Source: Cheiracanthium punctorium
Lineage: Eukaryota; Arthropoda; Arachnida; Araneae; Cheiracanthiidae
Length of the DNA: 64,000 nt
Direction: 5' to 3'
Assembly: GCA_038373885.1 (NCBI GenBank)
Contig: JAWZYV010002511.1
Location: 62,001 to 126,000 of the forward strand
The first letter of the stretch is position 1, and each line of letters starts with the position of its first letter. The notes below the pieces were generated by a model. The model did not search any database. It was not told where the DNA came from and saw nothing but the letters and a program-made list of their open reading frames with translations. A program made the position numbers and the translations under genes. Below are positions 56,683 through 64,000 of this stretch, in pieces.

Positions 56683-58722
56683 ACCGTTACAATTGTTCAT
56701 TTGCCTCCTCCATTTCAATGAACTTTCTTTTAGACATATTTTTCAACATTTAGATTGTCCAACAACTGGCCCCGCTAAGTTTTCGGAAATTATGGGAAAC
56801 GCCTTAACTAGCTGTGAAACATTAACTCTTATTAATTTTGAAAGAATTCAATAGGAAGAAATTGAAGTCTCAGAGACTGACTTAAGTAACTACCAACAAT
56901 ATTTACTGGATATTGTCAGAGCAACACAGTAAGGAAAATGTGACCCTGATCTTGCTGTCAGAAATCCAGGACCTTCAAGTCATTCATGTTGGTTAACGTG
57001 TGCTAACCGAATCCTGCGTCTGTGTATTTCCCAAACTGAACCTACTAATGAAATGTAGATACTTGTAAATTTTATTTAATAAAACTTATGCTCCACCAGC
57101 TAGGAAAATGAACCTTTAAACTGATGGGCAAAACACTGTCCGCTAAAAAAATACACAGCACAATAAACTGCAAGTATTTTAGTGTACGCCATAAATACCG
57201 AACATCAGTGTTCAAGTCACCTGTATACTCGTAGGTTAAAATGTTTGAAAACTTATTTGCAAAAACTCTTGAAAAAACTCCAAAGCACACTTCGTTCTGT
57301 AGCGAGTGGTACGACAACAACAAGCAGTCAACTCTAGTTGCATTATAACATGTGAATCTATTTTGAGTATACAGTTTATGGTATTTCCATGTGACACATC
57401 ACCTAACAAAGCCGAAAACTTGGTATTCCATATTTCCAGATTATTCCATTATACCCTAAACTCCTCTCCCTACGTATATATATATATATACAAATAAAAC
57501 ATTTTTCTTACATGGTGTTTTAGCACCAATTTTGAGGAGTGGTAGACCTACAGAGGTAGGAATATTATAGCAATACGGGGCCGTAGATGTTACTTTCATG
57601 CACCAATTAATAATCACTGTGATATCCATCTTGAAGTAGCGAACATTCCAAATGTGACTCTGAAAATTCAGATTGATCTTTTACAAACGCTTTTTACTAA
57701 AATGTACTATGGATCGATCCTTTTTAACTAGAATTATGCAATAAAATCGAAGTCCATTGTTTGTGAGACGTAATAAGAAAACTGATTGACGTTTAATCGT
57801 TTCTTTTAATTATTAACAGGTGTACATTTGCGAATCTGCTCTGCTTTATGATTGCGTGCCATCTGCTCGGTATACCATATCCCTTTTAGGCGTATATAAC
57901 CTTAGTGCTAAGACATCCCGAATGTATAAAGAATAAATATAGACTCGATTGTTCTTTATAGAAGTCACTAATCTCAACTTGCCGTAAAGTTTTGCAAGTA
58001 TGACTAACTGAAGTCGGTTGTTTTGAATAGGCCGAACAGTCGATTGCTTTGTTGATCGAATGTAAAATTTAATCTTTTATTAAAATAATCTCTAAAATTA
58101 GAAATTCAGATCTGAATACATTTCTCGTAAGGAATAATTATGCAGAAACGTTTGTAAAGAAATCTTTTTTGTTTTTTGCTAATTCTTGCGTACGTATAGA
58201 CAAAAGAGCATTTATTTTTTATGTTTCTCTACAACAAAGGTTAACAAAATCTGGTCATTTTCTAAATCTAAAATGTTCATAATGTCTGAGGCATTTTATA
58301 ATTTCTAAAGGTCGAAACCTACCACGAACCTGAAACCACTAGTTACGCCTCGTAAATAATGTCATTTACTGTCTTTTTAGGCATTGTGTAGGCATTGTCT
58401 TTTTTTTTTATTCATTTGTTACTTTTACGAGTACACTGCCTTAGCTTGAAAGATGTAACTGCGTGCTGACTACATATTCAATTTCTGTTTAATTAGTGCA
58501 TCAAGTAAATATATTAGTACGACTCCAAAATAATTAGATGGCAAGTGATATCATGAATTATAATTCTGGTAGAAAATATCAGTTTAGATTTTTCTGTTTT
58601 CTAACATTCTTTACACAGAGTATCTTTATAAAAATCAGCTACCCATATATTACTTAACTGCGAAATTTATAAACTCATACCATCATATTTAAATGTTCAA
58701 TACATTTCTTAAGCCTGGATTA
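56683..58722. other. Gap, nothing recognised
   Basis: Short frames (61-83 codons) without motif; a (TA)n tract at about 57474-57490. A C-to-G switch of composition is absent, and no repeat family is seen. Confidence 0.45.
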
Positions 58723-58730
58723 CCCAAAAT

Positions 58731-58910
58731 CAGAGTTGCTAACTGCTCCGGAATATAACTAACCAATTTTTTAAACACTACTTTTTGCCTTAAATTATAG
58801 CAAATCAGTGGAGGTAAACGCTTGGGTCGATTACCATTTCGAAATACGCTTAAAAATTGTACTATTTACAAACAGTTGTTAATTATGCTCTGGAGCAGTT
58901 GGCAACTATG
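58731..58910. mobile_element. Family B MITE
   Basis: Left end CAGAGTTGCTAACTGCTCCG, right end TGGAGCAGTTGGCAACTATG. Flanks CCCAAAAT / CCCAAAGT (7 of 8), i.e. an apparent 8-bp duplication, unlike the 6-bp cases. Confidence 0.85.
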
Positions 58911-59467
58911 CCCAAAGTATAAAATTTCGTTTCTGAACGGCAGAGAAAATGGTGTTTAAATTTTTGACACTGTATTATTAAATAACTGAATCCAGCATTA
59001 GTAAAATGGTAAAGTCTCACATAGCGCCTGAAATGATTAAATTTTAGTTATATTTGTTAAGATTTTGAAGACTGTTGGAACTGAAATTTAATTTTTGGGA
59101 ACTTTGAAATTTACTCGGTGTATTTAAAAAGGGAAATTTTTGTTCCTACTGAAGAGTTTTTAAATGCGATTTTATAATTCATTATTTGGCTTATACATAT
59201 AATATACTAAGGAAATGTTATAAATTTGGAGACTTTTATGAACTATATTTTAAACAGAATTTGATGAAATTTACCCATTTTCAAGGACTGTGGCTTTAAG
59301 CAGAAAATTCTTTTTTGACTTTGAATGGCTCATTTTTTATTACATTTCAATTCCTTGACTATTCGATGAAAATTAAGGATACGTTGTAACATTACCGTTT
59401 TATTTTATGTGTAGATAATCTTCTAAAATATAATAATGGAAAACATTTACAAAAATTCGTTTATTAT
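58911..59467. other. AT-rich gap, nothing recognised
   Basis: No gene or repeat family recognised. Confidence 0.45.
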
Positions 59468-59740
59468 CATACCCTCCAACTACTGCGGATTATAATTACA
59501 TAGCTGCCAACTCTTCCGGTTTTTCCGGAAGATTTCCCACCACTAATTTTTACTTGCGAATTTAAGCTTAAAATAAGTCCAATATTTTATTGTAAAATAA
59601 AACTGTTTGAAGATAGTGGTGAAAAATCTTCCGAAAAAACCGGATGAGTTGGCAGCTATGTAATTAGCCACATTTTTAAACAGGAATTTCTTAAGTATTT
59701 TTTCAAAATTGGCAACGCTTCATTGCGATGCAATGCAATA
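59468..59740. mobile_element. Family B MITE split by an A MITE, right end lost
   Basis: CATACCCTCCAACTACTGCG then GATTATAATTA is interrupted at 59499 and resumes at 59661 with TAATTAGCCACATTTTTAAA and TTAAGTATTTTTTCAAAATT (B interior). The right B terminus is not found, so it is truncated near 59740. Confidence 0.75.
59499..59660. mobile_element. Family A MITE nested in B
   Basis: Left end CATAGCTGCCAACTCTTCCG, right end CGGATGAGTTGGCAGCTATG. TAATTA flanks it on both sides (59493-59498, 59661-59666), a perfect 6-bp duplication of B sequence. Second independent A-in-B event. Confidence 0.92.
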
Positions 59741-60286
59741 TTGTTAATATTTGTCTAACTGCATTGTATTTGCAGATGGCAAACATTCTAACCGAGTTTT
59801 CAAATTAAACGACTAACGTATTGATTAAAAAACTTCATTTATTCCATTTCGAGTCCATGACACGTTTGGTAAAACATTAAACGATAGTTTATTTTACAAC
59901 CCTATAAAATCCTTACTGGGCGAATAATAAACTTTAATAGCTCACTTGAATCATTCAAAGACGTGTAAAAAGTTAAAAGAAGTGGTCATTAGAATCAAGA
60001 AAGTAAATAAGATGGAAGAGGAAATCTATTAAACAATGTTTAACAATACACGCGAGTCCTTTAAAGATTCCTGTAAATAAATTTCCGTTGAATAGTGTTT
60101 CTGCCATGCCGCACAATGCCTTTTTGGTAATTTAAAAAAGAGTTTTAACGATGCATATCAAATGCGAAAATTATTCAAGAAAACAGAAAAAATGAAAAAA
60201 AATTCTAGGTTAAATGACTGAATATTAGACATCAATTTTCATAGTGCGAAAAACATAATTTCCTGTTTCAGAATAACTCAGATTGT
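59741..60286. other. AT-rich gap, nothing recognised
   Basis: No gene or repeat family recognised. Confidence 0.45.
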
Positions 60287-60827
60287 TTAACCCTTTAACG
60301 CGCAGTGTTCCCGCTCTGGGATCACCAAACTCTGACGTTTTAGCTGTTGCCAGTCACGAAGAATAGATTTGATTTCTAAAGAAATAGTTGCGGGTGACAT
60401 AGCTCCACGAGAATCCTTTACTTTTTAGCTCGTCATTTCCGGTAAAAATATTGTCACGATTATTTTTAACAGCACTGACATCTGCTGAAAAATGGAAGAA
60501 TGCGAGAACAGCTGGATAGATTACTCAATTCTGAAAAAGGGCAGCCGTTGCCATCGCTCGACTTAAGTACCAGCAAGATGGCGGACGATCGAAACGTTCA
60601 TCGCGTGCCACAGATCTAGAGACCCTTTTTTGACGCAGCTGGCTGTGTGCGCACAGCCAGCAAAATGTAATTCGCTGTGTGCGCACAGCCAGCTGCGTCA
60701 AAAAAGGTCTCTAGATCTGTGGCACGCGATGAACGTTTCGATCGTCCGCCATCTTGCTGGTACTTAAGTTGAACGATGGCAAAGGCTTCCCTTTTTATTG
60801 GGAAAGGGTTGCGCCTCAAAGGGTTAA
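60287..60827. mobile_element. piggyBac-like element containing a long foldback
   Basis: TTAA at 60287-60290 and 60824-60827; termini CCCTTTAACGCGCA and (inverted) CCCTTTGAGGCGCA. The right 280 bp is an inverted duplication with arms of about 113 bp (60545-60657 and 60674-60786), near-identical and more similar to each other than the element's termini. No transposase. Confidence 0.8.
60545..60786. repeat. Long inverted repeat, arms about 113 bp
   Basis: The left arm contains AAGTACCAGCAAGATGGCGG, CGTGCCACAGATCTAGAGAC and GACGCAGCTGGCTGTG; the right arm is its complement with only a few differences, around a spacer of about 16 nt (60658-60673). If transcribed it would give a near-perfect RNA hairpin of about 110 bp. 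Confidence 0.93.
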
Positions 60828-61325
60828 GGCATGTCAGAGACGTACTTAGTGACTTCTTACGTACTTTGTGACTTCGTGTGTTATCTTGAAACTATATACG
60901 TAAATATCCCTGAAAATCGTTAGATGCCTTAAAATCATGTAACATTCCTGGAGTAAGTTTGCATTTGAAATTTGTCATATAAGCAGTCAATGTTAGTGAA
61001 GTAAGCTGTTGCTATGTTAAGTGGTTTTATAAGATTTTGTTGTTAACGCATAATAATGAAATAGAGTTGTCTTTAACGGTTAACTCTAATAACAAACCTG
61101 GATTACAGTACTTTATTTGTATACAATTAAAGAAATTTACACAAACTCAAAACAATTTTTAATGAAGTATACAAAAAAAAAAATCACGGGAAAAGGTATT
61201 TCCTTAAACATTGATAAGAAAATGATGTCAATCTTTATTTTTTTTTTAATTTTCACCGCACTCGAAAATAAAATGTTGAATTAAAAATACCTCAAATTAA
61301 GATTAAAGCTTTTATATTTTATAAA
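60828..61325. other. AT-rich gap, nothing recognised
   Basis: No gene or repeat family recognised. Confidence 0.45.
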
Positions 61326-61499
61326 TATCGCCCAAATGAAAGTGGCATTGCAGGTGGTTTAAGAAATGGTTTAATGGTATTAATATAAATTTGTATACAA
61401 AAGAAAAAAGTAATAGAGGGCTAATATAGATAGGCTAGCCAAAGTCACCTTGTAGGTTGAAACAAGTGTCCCAGCGAACCACGAGATGGAAGCTCCGAG

Positions 61500-61690
61500 C
61501 AACCTTTCATGCAATATTGTGTGCATACTTCCTTTGCTCATAGACATTTCCTCTGCTGTTTCGCAAGTGGTAATTCGACGATTCATTCTCACGAGACTGT
61601 CCACAGCTACAACTGCTTTCTTCTTGATGACCACATGCGCTTGACCAAGTCGTGACCTGGCGTCAGTACTGCTTTTTTCACTGCGAGGAT
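61500..61690 (-). pseudogene. mariner transposase N-terminal HTH, left-arm copy
   Basis: The minus strand reads DSLVRMNRRITTCETAEEMS and MSKGSMHTILHERL. The pattern RRITxxEIAEExxxSxGSVHxIxHxxL is the second helix-turn-helix of mariner-type transposases. The preceding RRDPRSEKSSTDARSRLGQ resembles the linker DDARSGRPST before that motif. The continuation (KVCARWVP...) is lost; the frame instead runs into terminal repeat. Confidence 0.75.
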
Positions 61691-61764
61691 CCCTTCGCCA
61701 TTGGAACGCCGATCTGCGTGAAAAACACTCCATAGAATACACATTTTGCATGACCGTCTCTTGA

Positions 61765-61850
61765 AAATGAATCGGCGAATTACATTTTGCGAAATAACGG
61801 AGGAGATGTCTATGAGCAAAGGAAGTGTGCACACAATACTGCATTAAAAG
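61765..61850 (+). pseudogene. mariner transposase N-terminal HTH, right-arm copy
   Basis: The plus strand reads RRITFCEITEEMSMSKGSV, HTILH, then a stop. It is the mirror-image partner of the minus-strand fragment at 61500-61690. Fragment only. Confidence 0.7.
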
Positions 61851-62053
61851 CTGCCCCTTTCCACGGAGCTTCTTCACCCAGGTATCCTTCATCTCGTTGA
61901 CCGCTGGGACACTTGTTTCAACCTACAAGGAAATTTCGTTCTGTCTATCTGTTACCCATGTATTACTTCTTTCTTTTGTATACTAATTCATATTAATACC
62001 ATTAAACCATTTCTCAAACTACCTGTAGGGCCATTTTCGTTTTGGGCGTCCCT

Positions 62054-62342
62054 TATAAATTGCATATGATGGTTGCTTTCTGTTTTTGCTTATCAGAGTT
62101 CTGAGAGAGTTTTTATTTTTAGTATCAAATATATAAACACATAGGTATTTCTTTAAAATTTTATTTTTTAGAAATTAGACTTTAGGTGAAGAGTTTTATT
62201 TACAAAAAAATGTTCATTTGCAAATCAAGGGAGCCTGCACTAAAACCTGGGATCAAAAATTGGTATTTTAGCAGAAGTTCATTTCCATAGATGAATCGAC
62301 GAAAACAAAATCATTCGTTATAGTTAATCACTCGTTTTCATT
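62054..62342. other. AT-rich stretch, nothing recognised
   Basis: No gene or repeat family recognised between the mariner foldback and the dimeric tRNA-like insert. Confidence 0.45.
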
Positions 62343-62546
62343 AAAGAAATGTAACTATACCAGGCAAGTCGGAGTGTCTAGGCAGATTATTTTACCAACC
62401 ATGCGATAAATTCCAGAGCTGTATAACTTCCGCGGCGTAATGGAGTTGTCGCGATTTAATTGTTTCATCTGTTCCCTCTGTGGTTTGCAGAGGAAGATGA
62501 TAAATGCCAACGGTTCTAAATCGAGAAATTTCATCTAGGAATCGTC

Positions 62547-62614
62547 CCAGAGTAGCTCAGTGGTAGAGCACCCACACGTTGAGCGGTGGTCCTGGGTTCG
62601 ACTCCCAGCTCTGG
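62547..62614 (+). pseudogene. tRNA-like core, unit 1
   Basis: Acceptor CCAGAG/CTCTGG, D arm CTC...GAG, T arm CTGGG/CCCAG, A box TAGCTCAGTGG and a perfect B box GGTTCGACTCC. The anticodon arm (ACCCACACGTTGAGCGGTGG) does not give a standard 5-bp stem and 7-nt loop, so a working tRNA is doubtful. A TTTTT pol III stop signal lies at 62617-62621. Likely transcribable by pol III as a SINE head. Confidence 0.6.
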
Positions 62615-62833
62615 AATTTTTCGCATGGTTGGTAAAATAATCAGCCTAGACACTCCGGCTTGCCTGGTATACTTGAGGTGTTGATGCAATCACTTTCGAA
62701 AATATATATATAACTTCCGCGGCGTAATGGAGTTGTCGCGATTTAATTGTTTCATCTGTTCCCTCTGTGGTTTGCAGAGGAAGATGATAAATGCCAACGG
62801 TTCTAAAGCGAGAAATTTCATCTGGGAATCGTC

Positions 62834-62901
62834 CCAGAGTAGCTCAGTGGTAGAGCACCCACACGTTGAGCGGTGGTCCTGGGTTCGACTCCCAGCTCTG
62901 G
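62834..62901 (+). pseudogene. tRNA-like core, unit 2
   Basis: Identical to unit 1 across the 68-nt core, including both internal promoter boxes. The downstream T-run is broken to TTTAT, so termination would be weaker than for unit 1. Confidence 0.6.
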
Positions 62902-63000
62902 AATTTATCGCATGGTTGGTAAAATAATCAGCCTAGACACTCCGGCTTGCCAGGTATACTTGAGGGGTTGATGCAATCACTTTCTAAAGAAATGTAACTA

Positions 63001-64000
63001 GTTCTATATGATTATTAGGTGTTTAATAATGTCCAATTTGTTTAATAATGTAAATGTGGTAGCCATGCAAGTAGTGTCTTGTATTCTAAAAATCCAAAAA
63101 AGGATTCTGTTTTGATAGTCGGACATTTTAAGAATTTTTTCTAAAACAGTTTTCCCACTAAGTAAATATAGGATTTGTACAGTGTACAATGTTAACCTGT
63201 GTTCATATACGGAAATTAGTTTGTGAGCTTAAACGATATTTCAAATTTATTCTACCGTAATTCAATCCCTGATAAATGATGCAACTCATTTAAAGAATGT
63301 CCTGCTAATTTTCTTTTGTAAAAGAGAAGCCCTTTTGATGCATGCAAAACTCCAATACTCAAGAAAAGAAAAATTCTAAACCCTGTCTCCAGGAAAATTA
63401 TTTCAAAAGAATTTTTAAATTTGAATAATTGAAAACAATACACTGCTTCTGAATGCGGAGGAAAAAAATTTAAAAAACTAGAAGAAATTTTTATCGTCAT
63501 AAAATAGCGAAATTAAACCTTTGGAAATAAAAGTACCGCACTACTCAAACTGGAGAAACTCACATGACGATAATATGCCTCAGAAAATACCTTCTCCATC
63601 TCTAGGGAGAAGAGAATTTTTAGATTCTCCTCTTTATTCATTTCATTAAACGAAGTTTTTGCATTCTATTTTGGAAATGCAAAATTTGGAGGAATGCACA
63701 AAAAATATGTTTGCAGAAATCTAATTATATTTTCTCGTACGTACTTATCTCCAATCTTTTTTTTTTTTTTTTTTCGTCTTCTTTGGAACAATTATTACAT
63801 GTTGATGTTTTTTTCGGGATTTTTTTTTAAATTCTAAGAAATTGACTTTCCGGATCACAGAAAAATTTTTCACCGTTCTTTATTGGAGTACTTAATTATT
63901 AAAGATTGTTTTGTTTTTTTGCTTTTTGTTCTGTTAAAGGGTTTTCAATGATTTTAAGCATTAATTGAAACAAGTAATTATGTAATAAAAAAACTGATGC
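63001..64000. other. AT-rich gap to the window end
   Basis: A long T-run at about 63757-63774 and a short inverted repeat (TCTCCATCTCTAGGGAGA-like, about 63594-63611). Two minus-strand frames (61 and 82 codons) without motif. Confidence 0.45.

Larger units (their letters stand above)
61326..62053. mobile_element. Head-to-head mariner 5' ends (foldback, arms about 280-300 bp)
   Basis: The left arm (61326 to about 61605) and right arm (about 61745 to 62053) are inverted copies. They share GAAATGGTTTAATGGTATTA, TTGTAGGTTGAAACAAGTGT and TTCCTTTGCTCATAGACAT. Tips read CGCCCAAATGAAAGTGG (left) and CGCCCAAAACGAAAATGG (right, inverted). Each arm encodes the same transposase N-terminal helix-turn-helix, in opposite directions. 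It looks like an inverted duplication of a mariner 5' end that became a foldback element. Confidence 0.8.
62358..62985 (+). mobile_element. Dimeric tRNA-like retroposon with inverted 5' segment
   Basis: Layout: an inverted piece (62358-62421, complement of the unit 3' region), then unit 1 (62423-62709) and unit 2 (62710-62985), offset 287 bp. AAAGAAATGTAACTA flanks the whole on both sides (62343-62357, 62986-63000), a perfect 15-bp direct repeat. A long target duplication plus a 5' inversion is what LINE-mediated retroposition with twin priming produces. The units are joined by a TATATATA-rich tail (62700-62710). Confidence 0.75.

Noticed and set aside
61380..61892. 170-codon minus-strand frame, the longest in the window
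   Set aside because: It crosses both arms of a foldback element and reads one HTH copy antisense; not a gene.
62547..62901. Pair of functional tRNA genes
   Set aside because: Internal promoter boxes, acceptor and T arms are good, but the anticodon arm does not form a standard stem-loop, and the copies are embedded in a duplicated retroposon-like insert.

Overview
The window reads as AT-rich (by eye about two-thirds A+T), gene-poor intergenic DNA from an animal, most likely an arthropod. The pointers are the Tc1/mariner-like transposase remnants of the DUF4817/DDE_3 kind common in arthropods, hAT, pogo-like and piggyBac-like non-autonomous elements, tRNA-headed SINEs and very many short foldback transposons. 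An arachnid or other chelicerate is a guess, not shown. I find no host protein-coding gene, rRNA or credible functional tRNA. The longest open frame (170 codons, 61380-61892, minus) is an accident of a head-to-head transposon fragment.

The sequence is mainly a transposon graveyard. (1) Two related MITE families, A (about 160 bp) and B (about 180 bp), share the outer terminus CATAGCTGCCAACT. At least 9 A and 17 B copies or fragments occur, and the clean insertions are flanked by 6-bp direct repeats. (2) Family C is a palindromic element of about 430 bp (seven copies plus one fragment) that carries perfect TGACGTCA (CRE) sites. (3) hAT-type elements with 8-bp target duplications appear in at least five terminal classes, including a 1.26-kb element (55412-56674) with a recognisable transposase fragment and two further hAT MITEs inside it. 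(4) piggyBac-like elements end in TTAA (951-1167, 60287-60827). (5) Tc1/mariner-related remnants lie at 34731-36626, 38228-39150, 51243-51980 and 61326-62053, and pogo-like elements at 23304-23844 and 33458-33580. (6) Three tRNA-derived SINE families are present, plus a dimeric tRNA-like insert at 62358-62985 with a 15-bp target duplication and an inverted 5' piece. (7) Weak LINE/endonuclease remnants lie at 25103-25400 and 27422-27545.

Segmental structure: tandem duplications of about 1.2 kb (45075-47456), 513 bp (21735-22760), 250 bp (49744-50243), about 150 bp (51526-51812) and 128 bp (54630-54885), and an older three-unit array (19417-20660) interrupted by a B element. Nesting gives relative ages: A in B (15224-15573, 59468-59740), hAT in B (31937-32989), C in SINE (34111-34620, 52290-52800) and hAT in hAT (55412-56674).

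The remaining stretches are AT-rich sequence in which I recognise nothing. All calls come from reading by eye; boundaries are good to a few bases where target duplications are cited and otherwise approximate.
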